Notes: generated by a model from the sequence alone, not told the origin. DNA of 5,416 nucleotides from an uncultured Sulfurovum sp. (GCA_937938065.1 CALDBH010000045.1:1-5416); one strand, 5' to 3'; counted from the stretch's first letter, positions 1 through 5,126 are shown. Program-made: numbers and translations.

Positions 1-249
1 ATGCAAACTGTAGATAGTCTTGGACTTAGTGCAAGATCATTCAATTCACTTGACAGAGCTGGTATGAAGTTCCTTGGTGAATTGGTATTGATGAGTGAAA
101 ATGAGATTAAAAATATCAAAAACCTTGGTAAAAAATCTTTAGATGAAATATCTGAGTGTCTCGTAGAGCACGGATTTGGTTCAGACTTTGAACTTGCAGA
201 CGTTACAAGAGTAAATCTTGTAAAGAAAATAGAACAACTTAAAGCATAG
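1..249 (+). CDS. rpoA: RNA polymerase alpha subunit, C-terminal domain (5'-truncated by window)
   Basis: This is the last 82 residues of RpoA. The gene is cut by the window edge, so the ATG at base 1 is almost certainly an internal Met. The visible part is the alpha C-terminal domain, which binds UP-element DNA and contacts activators. Aligned by eye with E. coli alpha, ARSFNSL (residues 11-17 here) carries the DNA-contacting Arg and Asn equivalent to R265 and N268. KNLGKKSLDEI (40-50) is the helix-hairpin-helix region containing the equivalents of N294, G296, K298, S299 and E302. The E. coli residues D259 and E261, which contact sigma region 4, align with Ser6 and Gly8. The reading frame ends 21 nt before rplQ, the usual end of the alpha ribosomal operon. 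Identity is confident; only the N-terminal part is unseen. Confidence 0.95.
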   Translation: MQTVDSLGLSARSFNSLDRAGMKFLGELVLMSENEIKNIKNLGKKSLDEISECLVEHGFGSDFELADVTRVNLVKKIEQLKA

Positions 250-270
250 TTGTTACAGTAAAGGAATATT

Positions 271-621
271 ATGAGACATAAGCATGGTTACCGTAAATTA
301 AATAGAACGTCTTCTCATAGAGCGGCGCTTCTTAAAAACCTTTCTATTGCTTTGACAAAAGAAGGTAAAATTGAGACTACATTGCCAAAAGCTAAAGAGC
401 TTAGAAGTTATTTTGAAAAGCTTGTTACTAAAGCTTCTTCTGGTGACTTTAATGCACACAGAGCAATTTTTGCAATGTTACAACACAAAGAGTGTACAAA
501 TACACTTGTAAACGAAATCGCACCAAAGTATGCAGACAGAAACGGTGGATATACAAGAATTATTAAAACACGTATGAGAAAAGGTGATTCAGCACCTATG
601 GCAATTATCGAACTCGTATAA
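271..621 (+). CDS. rplQ: 50S ribosomal protein L17 (bL17)
   Basis: Complete 116-residue bL17, a large-subunit protein near the polypeptide exit tunnel. Diagnostic segments are the N-terminal [17 protein letters not shown] (1-17), [10 protein letters not shown] (36-45), [14 protein letters not shown] (87-100) and the C-terminal [14 protein letters not shown] (103-116). The length is typical of short bL17 forms; E. coli L17 has a longer C-terminal tail. The ATG follows an AAGGA Shine-Dalgarno at 261-265 with a 5-nt spacer. It lies 21 nt after the rpoA stop, so the two are surely cotranscribed as the last genes of the alpha operon. No frameshift or unusual residue is seen. Confidence 0.98.
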   Translation: MRHKHGYRKLNRTSSHRAALLKNLSIALTKEGKIETTLPKAKELRSYFEKLVTKASSGDFNAHRAIFAMLQHKECTNTLVNEIAPKYADRNGGYTRIIKTRMRKGDSAPMAIIELV

Positions 622-642
622 TTACCTCTGAACCTTCAGTAT

Positions 643-661
643 TTCAAGGCTTTGCCTTGGA
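643..661 (+). terminator. Small hairpin after rplQ, possible weak terminator
   Basis: CAAGGC (645-650) and GCCTTG (654-659) form a 6-bp stem closed by a TTT loop, extendable by a T-G wobble (644/660) and a T-A pair (643/661). It starts 22 nt after the rplQ stop, where the alpha operon should end. The sequence after it (ATACGATCC) has no T-tract, so it is not a canonical intrinsic terminator. It could be an RNA 3'-end stabiliser or a leaky terminator. Confidence 0.35.
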
Positions 662-698
662 TACGATCCATTAAACTTTCAAAACCTTCAAACACACA

Positions 699-727
699 TT
701 GACAAAGTAACACTTTTAGTGTATAAC
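699..727 (+). promoter_or_regulatory. Sigma70-type promoter for the nfu-TPR-murE operon
   Basis: TTGACA at 699-704 is a perfect -35 box. After exactly 17 nt comes TATAAC at 722-727, a 5/6 match to the -10 consensus. The predicted transcript start is about 734, giving a leader of roughly 90 nt before nfu. The spacer contains a small inverted repeat, ACAC (710-713) and GTGT (719-722). Two further TATAAT hexamers lie downstream at 771-776 and 782-787. Campylobacterota promoters often lack a conserved -35, so these could be the main or alternative start sites. Confidence 0.6.
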
Positions 728-770
728 ACACTTAAAGAACGTAGTAACAAAAACTTTACTATGATTTCGT

Positions 771-787
771 TATAATAATTTTATAAT
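771..787 (+). promoter_or_regulatory. Tandem TATAAT boxes, alternative -10 elements upstream of nfu
   Basis: Two perfect TATAAT hexamers (771-776 and 782-787) start 11 bp apart in a T/A-rich run. Neither has a recognisable -35 at 16-18 bp, but Campylobacterota housekeeping promoters typically rely on the -10 and AT-rich periodicity. A start near 783-794 would give a short 30-40 nt leader to nfu. The evidence is sequence match only. Confidence 0.4.
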
Positions 788-813
788 ACGCCTCTATAAA
801 AGAGATGTAAGCT

Positions 814-819
814 AAGGAG
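814..819 (+). promoter_or_regulatory. Ribosome binding site that fixes the TTG start of nfu
   Basis: AAGGAG at 814-819 lies 5 nt before TTG 825-827. It selects this TTG rather than the next in-frame ATG (Met14), which would remove the first helix of the NifU-type domain. Confidence 0.75.
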
Positions 820-824
820 AACCA

Positions 825-1103
825 TTGATACCATTTTCAGATGAAGAACTAGAACCTGCCGTGATGAACGTAATAGAAAAGGTAAGACCTTCTATTAAAC
901 TTGATGGAGGAGATATAGCATTAATTGCCATTAAAGACGGAAAAGTCTACGTACAGCTTCAAGGTGCATGTGTGGGTTGCGGTAGTTCAGGTACAACAAT
1001 CAAGTTTGGTGTAGAGAGACAGATGCAAACACTCATTCACCCTGAGATCACCGTGAAAAATGTACCTGCGGGTTTTGAAGATAAATTGGATCAATTAATT
1101 TAA
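825..1103 (+). CDS. NifU C-terminal-domain (Nfu-type) Fe-S cluster scaffold/carrier protein
   Basis: A 92-residue stand-alone NifU C-terminal domain. Proteins of this family bind a [4Fe-4S] cluster, usually between two subunits through a CxxC motif, and pass it to apo-enzymes in the cytoplasm. Visible hallmarks are VIEKVRPSIKLDGGDI (16-31) and GACVGCGSS (47-55), with Cys49 and Cys52 as the CxxC ligands. These are followed by TTIKFGVERQM, the usual helix after the motif. There is no N-terminal IscU-like domain and no A-type degenerate domain, so this is the minimal form. Translation starts at TTG, supported by AAGGAG 5 nt upstream. It is the first gene of a three-gene operon with the TPR-like protein (1 nt downstream) and murE. 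Family identity is strong; its client proteins cannot be read from sequence. Confidence 0.93.
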   Translation: MIPFSDEELEPAVMNVIEKVRPSIKLDGGDIALIAIKDGKVYVQLQGACVGCGSSGTTIKFGVERQMQTLIHPEITVKNVPAGFEDKLDQLI

Positions 1104-1104
1104 T

Positions 1105-1683
1105 ATGAGCAAAATAAGTCAAGACCTACTGCTTAAAAGGGCCGAACATGAGTTTCTACAGGGAGACTATGCCAATGCACTTAGAAGTTATGGGTTGATC
1201 CTAAAAGATTATCCTACATTAGATGAAGCAAAGATCGGTGTCTATTTGAGTGATCTAGGGATAGAGAGTGAAGAAGAAGCACAAGCTTTATTTGACTATT
1301 ACCAAATGATAAAGAGCGAAAAAGAAAATGCGGTGGACATCATCGACGGACTTATTGAGAATTTAGACAGTTCAAAACACAAGCTACAAGAACTTTTGGT
1401 TGAGCCTTTAGAAGAACAGATAGAATATGGTGATGGTATACGTTATAGTGATTTTCTAGAGCTTGTAAAGAGCAGGGGTAGCTTTAAAAAAACATTTGAA
1501 GACATTATGTTTTCAACCAAAGTGGTGATTACCAATAAAGATGAGTTTATAGACTTCGTTACACAACTTGCAAGCGAAGGTTTTGATGAGATGGCATTGG
1601 GGTATCTGGATGCCTCAACGAGTTTATTTGGTAATGATCAGGATATACTTGCACTTTACCATGTGGTTAGAGGACAAAAATAG
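1105..1683 (+). CDS. TPR-like hypothetical protein between nfu and murE
   Basis: A 192-residue soluble, acidic, mostly helical protein with no signal peptide or membrane segment. Residues about 9-48 look like one tetratricopeptide unit plus flanking helix (AEHEFLQGDYANALRSY, then LKDYP and EAKIG). A second TPR-like helical hairpin may lie at about 148-188 (FVTQLASEGFDEMALGYLD). The middle (55-110) is Glu-rich and probably helical. The ATG begins 1 nt after the nfu TAA and has no good Shine-Dalgarno, so translational coupling to nfu is likely. A protein of similar size occupies the nfu-murE gap in other Campylobacterota, as I recall, so it is a lineage-conserved gene rather than a chance ORF. 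The function is unknown. A protein-protein interaction or scaffold role is only inferred from the TPR-like pattern. Confidence 0.85.
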   Translation: MSKISQDLLLKRAEHEFLQGDYANALRSYGLILKDYPTLDEAKIGVYLSDLGIESEEEAQALFDYYQMIKSEKENAVDIIDGLIENLDSSKHKLQELLVEPLEEQIEYGDGIRYSDFLELVKSRGSFKKTFEDIMFSTKVVITNKDEFIDFVTQLASEGFDEMALGYLDASTSLFGNDQDILALYHVVRGQK

Positions 1684-2978
1684 TGAAATTGGATTTCCAA
1701 AAAGATGGTTATCTATTTTTAACTGATGATACAAGCAAACTCGATAAAGATACGATCTTTTTAAAAACCGCACAAAACAGTGGCTATTATGACAAGTTAG
1801 AAGAAAAACCAGAAACACTGTCAGTTGATGAACTGATCTCTTTTTGGGAACTTGATAAGATGAAAGTGGTGGGTGTTACCGGAACCAATGGTAAAACGAC
1901 TGTAACCGCGGCAATTTACTCTTTTTTACTTGATTTGGATGAGAAGCCAGCATTGCAAGGAACTCGTGGCTTATTTGCGCAGGAAAAGCGTATAGAAGAG
2001 AAGAGTATGACTACGCCTTCTATCCTGGAAACATTGCACAATATGAAACAGACTATGGATATGGGATGTAATTACTTCATCATGGAAGTAAGTTCCCATG
2101 CTATAGATCAAAAACGTATAGAGGGTTTAACCTTTGCCCTTAAGGTCCACACCAATGTCACCTCTGACCATTTAGATTATCATGGGACTGTTGAAGAGTA
2201 CAGACGTGTTAAAAGTCTCTTTTTTGCAGATGAGTCGCCTAAACTTCTTAATAAAGATGACATCAAAAACATTACATATAACCCAATAGGTGCGCAGAGT
2301 TATGGTGTAGATGAACCTGCAACATTTAAAGTTCAGGCTTTCTCTTTGTTACATGGTATTACCGCAGGTATCAAACACTTACAGACTGAAGCAACATTCC
2401 ACTCTCCTATGGTAGGTCTCTTTAACCTCTTTAATCTTATGGCAGCTATAGGTTCTGTGCAGATGTTGACGGGAAGAAACATAGAAGAGATATGTGAAGT
2501 GGTAGAGTACTTTGCAGGAGTTTCAGGACGCATGGAAGTAGTGAGTCGAGATCCGCTTGTGATCGTAGACTTCGCACATACGGATGACGGTATGCACGCA
2601 GTGTTAGAGTCTATGAAAGACAGAGACCTTTCTGTGGTCTTTGGTGCAGGCGGGAACAGAGACAAGGAGAAACGTCCTCGTATGGGAGCTGTTGCAGGCA
2701 GATATGCAAATAAGATATACGTCACCAGTGACAACCCTCGAGATGAAGTCCCCGAAATGATACTTGAAGATATACTTTTAGGACTACATGGTAAAGACCA
2801 TGTCACTGCCACCCCAGATAGAAGACTTGCCATCAAGATGGCACTTGATGCACTTGAAGATAATGAAGTACTGCTTATCTTGGGTAAAGGGGATGAAGAC
2901 TATCAAGAGATCAAAGGGGTGAAACATCCTTTTGATGATAGAGAAGTTGTTAGAGAACTTTTAGAAGACCGCGCTTAA
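1683..2978 (+). CDS. murE: UDP-MurNAc-tripeptide synthetase, meso-diaminopimelate-adding (MurE)
   Basis: Cytoplasmic Mur ligase adding meso-diaminopimelate to UDP-MurNAc-L-Ala-D-Glu with ATP. Motifs in order: P-loop GVTGTNGKTTV (64-74); TTPS (110-113); EVSSHA (135-140); TSDHLDYHG (160-168); Lys177 in YRRVKSLF, the expected carbamylated lysine; GLFNLFNLMAA (245-255); SGRMEVV (281-287); FAHTDDGM (297-304); GAGGNRDKEKRPRMG (321-335); DNPRDEVP (350-357); GKGDEDYQ (401-408). DNPR is the signature of meso-DAP rather than lysine specificity. At 431 residues it is shorter than the roughly 490 of E. coli, because only about 60 residues precede the P-loop; short N-termini are usual in Campylobacterota. 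The GTG start overlaps the preceding TAG by 1 nt, with AGAGGA (1669-1674) 8 nt upstream. Small departures from common motifs are noted under findings. Confidence 0.96.
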   Translation: MKLDFQKDGYLFLTDDTSKLDKDTIFLKTAQNSGYYDKLEEKPETLSVDELISFWELDKMKVVGVTGTNGKTTVTAAIYSFLLDLDEKPALQGTRGLFAQEKRIEEKSMTTPSILETLHNMKQTMDMGCNYFIMEVSSHAIDQKRIEGLTFALKVHTNVTSDHLDYHGTVEEYRRVKSLFFADESPKLLNKDDIKNITYNPIGAQSYGVDEPATFKVQAFSLLHGITAGIKHLQTEATFHSPMVGLFNLFNLMAAIGSVQMLTGRNIEEICEVVEYFAGVSGRMEVVSRDPLVIVDFAHTDDGMHAVLESMKDRDLSVVFGAGGNRDKEKRPRMGAVAGRYANKIYVTSDNPRDEVPEMILEDILLGLHGKDHVTATPDRRLAIKMALDALEDNEVLLILGKGDEDYQEIKGVKHPFDDREVVRELLEDRA

Positions 2979-3011
2979 AAATTCCGAGACGTTTGCAACT
3001 TCTTCCCCTCA

Positions 3012-3620
3012 CTAAACCTTTGTAACCGTGATCAGCTTAGTATAATTATCTGTATTTAAAAGAATTTCTTCGACTCTTTTCTGCCATAGTGTTTGGAAGA
3101 TTATTTTCTCTTCTTCTGACGCAAGTCCTTTAAGACTTTTCCCCATAAGTGGCATCATTTTTTCATCTGCTTTCACCAAGGACGGATCATAGGAGATATC
3201 AATACTCTGCATAGTGTCAAGACGTGTGAGTCTTACTTCTGAACGAATGGAAGCACCATAAAATAAAAGATCGTTTCTAGAAAAGTTTCCTTTGATACCT
3301 TTAAAACCACCTACTCCATTAGCACCTAGAATGAAAGAGATGATGTTGGCGGTCACTCCTGTGACACCAACATTTTCATTCTCTTTCATCTCTACTTTAA
3401 CAGAGCCTCTTTGGGGAAGCGTATCTCCATAAAGTGCATCTAAGCCTTTCGCACCCATTAGATACGCACCAGCAACAGTAGGACAAGAGTGTCCTGCCAA
3501 CTTGACACAATCAAGATAGCTGATCTCTAATTCTCCTTCTATAAAGGCACCGAGAAAATCACTTAAAGGGTCATAAAGTTTTATGGGGGTTACATGAGTA
3601 TAAAAATCAGGGTACTTCAT
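3012..3620 (-). CDS. FmdE-like family protein, function unknown
   Basis: A 202-residue protein. Its core carries Cys38 and the motif AGHSCPTVAGAYLMG (42-56; His44, Cys46), resembling the FmdE-family GHxCPG segment. That family is named for the molybdenum formylmethanofuran dehydrogenase operon, and its Cys/His residues are thought to bind metal. The next conserved-looking blocks are ENVGVTGVTANIISFILGA and GGFKGIKGNFSRNDLLFY, rich in Gly as expected for substrate or metal loops. No signal peptide or membrane segment is present. I chose ATG at 3620 because AAGGA (3630-3634) precedes it by 9 nt and a TATAAT box lies just upstream. The frame stays open to a TTG at 3695, but that start has no Shine-Dalgarno and would place the promoter inside the gene. 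It converges on murE (33-nt gap) and diverges from the ferredoxin gene. Family assignment is by motif memory only; the enzymatic role is unknown. Confidence 0.8.
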   Translation of the reverse strand: MKYPDFYTHVTPIKLYDPLSDFLGAFIEGELEISYLDCVKLAGHSCPTVAGAYLMGAKGLDALYGDTLPQRGSVKVEMKENENVGVTGVTANIISFILGANGVGGFKGIKGNFSRNDLLFYGASIRSEVRLTRLDTMQSIDISYDPSLVKADEKMMPLMGKSLKGLASEEEKIIFQTLWQKRVEEILLNTDNYTKLITVTKV

Positions 3621-3629
3621 ATAAGTATA

Positions 3630-3634
3630 TCCTT
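3630..3634 (-). promoter_or_regulatory. Ribosome binding site deciding the FmdE-like start
   Basis: On the minus strand AAGGA (3634 to 3630) stands 9 nt before ATG 3620. The longer alternative start at TTG 3695 has no comparable purine-rich site upstream. Confidence 0.7.
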
Positions 3635-3653
3635 TAGGTGGAAAGATAGGTAG

Positions 3654-3659
3654 ATTATA
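3654..3659 (-). promoter_or_regulatory. Minus-strand -10 box for the FmdE-like gene
   Basis: The minus strand reads TATAAT at 3659-3654, which would start transcription near 3647 and leave a leader of about 27 nt containing the AAGGA site. No clear -35 is present at 16-18 bp, which is usual for Campylobacterota promoters. A TTGACC at 3695-3690 is too far away (30 bp) to pair with it. Confidence 0.45.
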
Positions 3660-3727
3660 ATCAAAGGGAGAATATAAAGGCTTGATATAGGTCAATGAAG
3701 TTGGTTTAAACTGCTATTAAGTAAATC

Positions 3728-3742
3728 GGAGTAAAATACTCC
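3728..3742 (+). repeat. Inverted repeat upstream of the ferredoxin gene, possible operator or leader hairpin
   Basis: GGAGTA (3728-3733), AAA, TACTCC (3737-3742) is a perfect 6-bp inverted repeat with a 3-nt loop, ending 23 nt before the ferredoxin ATG. It contains TAAAAT (3732-3737), a possible -10 box. It could be a regulator site overlapping the promoter, or an RNA hairpin if transcription begins further upstream. A second CTCC at 3751-3754, next to the AAAGGA ribosome site, could compete for the GGAG arm. Confidence 0.35.
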
Positions 3743-3765
3743 CAATTAAACTCCAAAGGATTATT

Positions 3766-4143
3766 ATGGTTCCAGGTATACCACAACCAGCGTTTTATAT
3801 TTTTAAGTGTCAGCAGTCAGCACCTCCAGGGATGCCAAAACCTTCTTGTGTAAAAGCAGATGACCCAGAGTCACAACAGCTTTTTCAATACCTTTCACAG
3901 ACATTGATGCAAAAAGGTATTATAGGTACAGTAACACCTATACAGACCGGATGTTTAAATCGCTGTGCGGTTGGCCCAGTGATGCTTGTTGAACCAGGAC
4001 ATACAATGTATGTAAGTTTAACAAAAGAGAAGATAGACAGAATTATCGATGAGCATATCATTGGTGGAAATGTTGTCTCTGAGTTTGTGATTCCTGACTT
4101 AATGTGGGGAGAACCAATAGCTCCAGCATCAATGGCCAAATAG
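3766..4143 (+). CDS. Thioredoxin-like [2Fe-2S] ferredoxin
   Basis: A 125-residue ferredoxin of the thioredoxin-fold type, like the small clostridial or Aquifex [2Fe-2S] proteins and the NuoE C-terminal domain. The four candidate ligands are Cys15, Cys28, Cys63 and Cys67, spaced C-x12-C-x34-C-x3-C, which matches the family pattern. The stretch TGCLNRCAVGPVMLVEPGHTMY (61-82) is the typical cluster loop and following strand, and KEKIDRIIDEHIIGG (87-101) the C-terminal helix. The tail after 101 (VVSEFVIPDL, then GEPIAP) is hydrophobic-polar and may mediate dimer or partner contact. The start is well supported by AAAGGA (3755-3760) 5 nt before the ATG. It is a soluble cytoplasmic electron carrier whose redox partner is not shown by the neighbourhood. 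It is transcribed divergently from the FmdE-like gene. Confidence 0.92.
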   Translation: MVPGIPQPAFYIFKCQQSAPPGMPKPSCVKADDPESQQLFQYLSQTLMQKGIIGTVTPIQTGCLNRCAVGPVMLVEPGHTMYVSLTKEKIDRIIDEHIIGGNVVSEFVIPDLMWGEPIAPASMAK

Positions 4144-4161
4144 TAGTCTCTCGACTATTTT
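4144..4161 (+). terminator. Probable short intrinsic terminator after the ferredoxin gene
   Basis: TAGTC (4144-4148), loop TCTC, GACTA (4153-4157) form a 5-bp stem immediately followed by TTTT (4158-4161). It begins directly after the ferredoxin stop codon. The stem is short and only partly GC, so termination may be incomplete; a second hairpin follows within a few bases. Confidence 0.45.
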
Positions 4162-4162
4162 A

Positions 4163-4191
4163 AGTAGCCCTATCCCAATTTTAGGGTTACT
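4163..4191 (+). terminator. Second hairpin between the ferredoxin gene and panD
   Basis: AGTAGCCCTA (4163-4172) pairs with TAGGGTTACT (4182-4191): 10 bp including one G-U pair, with a 9-nt loop. This is the strongest stem in the gap. No T-tract follows directly (ACCTCAATT); the nearest T-run is at 4209-4215. It may be a terminator aided by the first hairpin, or a 3'-end protecting structure. Confidence 0.45.
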
Positions 4192-4217
4192 ACCTCAATT
4201 TCCCCACATTTTTTTAG

Positions 4218-4251
4218 TATAATAAAGGTTAACAGAGGATTTTGGTATAAT
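4218..4251 (+). promoter_or_regulatory. Promoter region of panD-ybaB with two TATAAT boxes
   Basis: Two perfect TATAAT hexamers occur at 4218-4223 and 4246-4251. The second is preceded by TGG, giving an extended -10 (TGnTATAAT, 4243-4251). The first follows a T-rich run (4209-4215), as is common in Campylobacterota housekeeping promoters. Neither has a consensus -35. The second would start near 4258, leaving about 20 nt of leader with the AGGA ribosome site (4269-4272). Confidence 0.55.
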
Positions 4252-4278
4252 TCCAATAATTTATAAATAGGAACAATT

Positions 4279-4647
4279 ATGAACATTACAATGCTTTATT
4301 CTAAAATACATAGAGCTACCGTAACAGATGCAAATTTGAATTATGTAGGCTCTATTACCATTGACCAAGAACTTTTAGATGCTGCCAGTATGCGTGTCGG
4401 ACAAAAGATCGATATCGTCAATGTCAATAACGGTGAGCGTTTTTCTACCTATATCATCCCTGGAGAAGCAGGGAAAAGAGATATCTGTCTTAATGGGGCA
4501 GCAGCAAGAAAAGTACATAAAGGTGATAAGATCATTATTATTGCGTATGCAACTATGAATGAAGAAGAGGCAGATGCACATCTACCTAAAATTGTCATAC
4601 TTGATGATGACAACAGTATCGCTGAAGAATTCGAAGGATTAGAATAA
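4279..4647 (+). CDS. panD: Aspartate 1-decarboxylase proenzyme
   Basis: Pyruvoyl-dependent decarboxylase making beta-alanine from L-aspartate for pantothenate and CoA synthesis. The 122-residue proenzyme self-cleaves between Gly24 and Ser25 (NYVGSITID), and Ser25 becomes the pyruvoyl group. Other active-site positions fall at their E. coli numbers: Lys9 in SKIHR, Arg54, Thr57 and Tyr58 in GERFSTY, and Asn72 in LNGAAAR (71-77). This numbering match also supports the chosen ATG over Met5. AGGA (4269-4272) is 6 nt upstream. The E. coli ERGS segment after Tyr58 is replaced by EAGKRD here. The C-terminal tail is acidic. It overlaps ybaB by 1 nt (TAATG), so the two are translationally coupled, although no functional link between them is obvious. 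Confidence 0.97.
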   Translation: MNITMLYSKIHRATVTDANLNYVGSITIDQELLDAASMRVGQKIDIVNVNNGERFSTYIIPGEAGKRDICLNGAAARKVHKGDKIIIIAYATMNEEEADAHLPKIVILDDDNSIAEEFEGLE

Positions 4648-4958
4648 TGTTTGAAGGCTTTGACTTGGGCAACATGGGTAAGATTATGGAGCAGATGCAA
4701 GAAAAAGCAAAAGAGATACAAGAACAGGCCAAAAATGTACAATTTACAGCTAAAGCTGGTGGTGGTCTTGTGGAGCTTACAGCAAATGGTGCAGGTGAAG
4801 TGATAGATCTAACTATAGATGATTCACTGCTTGACGATAAGGAATCATTACAGATATTACTTATTTCAGCGATGAATGATGTTAATAAAATGGCTGAAGA
4901 CAATAAAAAGTCTCAGGCAATGGGAATGATGGGTGGGATGAACCCGTTTGGGTCTTAG
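4647..4958 (+). CDS. YbaB/EbfC family nucleoid-associated protein
   Basis: A 103-residue protein of the YbaB/EbfC family, small dimeric DNA-binding proteins that coat the nucleoid. The layout matches the family: an N-terminal amphipathic, Gln/Glu/Lys-rich helix (about 10-31, MGKIMEQMQEKAKEIQEQ), a central beta region VQFTAKAGGGLVELTANGAGEVIDLTID (31-58), then DDSLLDDKESLQILLISAMNDVNKMAE (58-84), the C-terminal helix. The last residues are Met/Gly-rich (AMGMMGGMNPFGS), a tail usual in this family. The ATG shares its A with the panD TAA stop, and AAGGA (4634-4638) lies 8 nt upstream inside panD. In many bacteria ybaB sits with dnaX-recR; here it is coupled to panD, as I recall for some other Campylobacterota. 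Confidence 0.95.
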   Translation: MFEGFDLGNMGKIMEQMQEKAKEIQEQAKNVQFTAKAGGGLVELTANGAGEVIDLTIDDSLLDDKESLQILLISAMNDVNKMAEDNKKSQAMGMMGGMNPFGS

Positions 4959-5090
4959 TTATTTATTAGAATCTGTGTCGATGAGGTAATTGAATTCTTT
5001 TGAATTCTTGAGTTTTACAATAGTATTAGCCATTAGTGAGTGTTTACCCTCTTTCTTGACTACTTTTTTAAGTATGTTACTTATTTTCAT
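4959..5090 (-). CDS. Small 43-residue hypothetical ORF on the minus strand
   Basis: An ATG-to-TAA frame of 43 codons, beginning MKISNILKKVVKKEGKHSLM and ending with LIDTDSNK. It is basic and Lys-rich in the first half, soluble, with no recognisable domain or cysteines. Support comes from a good Shine-Dalgarno, AAAGGA (minus strand 5102-5097), 6 nt before the ATG. A TATACT-like -10 lies further upstream at 5146-5141. The end of the frame abuts the ybaB stop codon exactly, giving tail-to-tail packing without overlap. An internal ATG at codon 20 could give a shorter product. I do not recognise the protein. It could be a chance frame in AT-rich DNA, so conservation in relatives is the deciding test. 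Confidence 0.4.
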   Translation of the reverse strand: MKISNILKKVVKKEGKHSLMANTIVKLKNSKEFNYLIDTDSNK

Positions 5091-5114
5091 CCTTTTTCCT
5101 TTCAATTAGTGTTT

Positions 5115-5126
5115 TCTCATATGAGA
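5115..5126. repeat. 12-bp perfect palindrome flanked by TAGTGT direct repeats
   Basis: TCTCATATGAGA (5115-5126) is a perfect palindrome. TAGTGT occurs just before it (5107-5112) and again just after it (5127-5132), 20 bp apart. It lies between the minus-strand TATACT box and the start of the 43-residue ORF, so it is well placed for an operator or a leader hairpin of that gene. Confidence 0.35.

Noticed and set aside
2333..2836. Long minus-strand open frame inside murE (167 codons)
   Set aside because: It lies wholly antisense to the motif-rich core of MurE, its composition is Ser/Thr/Pro-rich as expected of a shadow frame, and it has no domain or convincing start.
2979..3011. Possible terminator between murE and the FmdE-like gene
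   Set aside because: Only 33 nt and no stem longer than 3-4 bp could be built on either strand, although the minus strand reads TTTTT near 2980.
3690..3695. TTGACC on the minus strand as a -35 for the FmdE-like gene
   Set aside because: Spacing to the TATAAT at 3659-3654 is 30 bp, too long for a sigma70 pair, and the hexamer 17 bp away is not -10-like.
4449..4903. Minus-strand open frames antisense to panD and ybaB
   Set aside because: Low-complexity Ser/Leu/Cys-rich translations opposite two confidently identified genes; no ribosome site of note.
4992..5007. GAATTC-TTTT-GAATTC as a terminator for ybaB
   Set aside because: The arms are self-palindromic and AT-rich, no proper T-tract follows, and the bases are explained by repeated Asn-Ser-Lys / Lys-Glu-Phe codons of the minus-strand ORF. 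A weak bidirectional terminator remains possible but unsupported.
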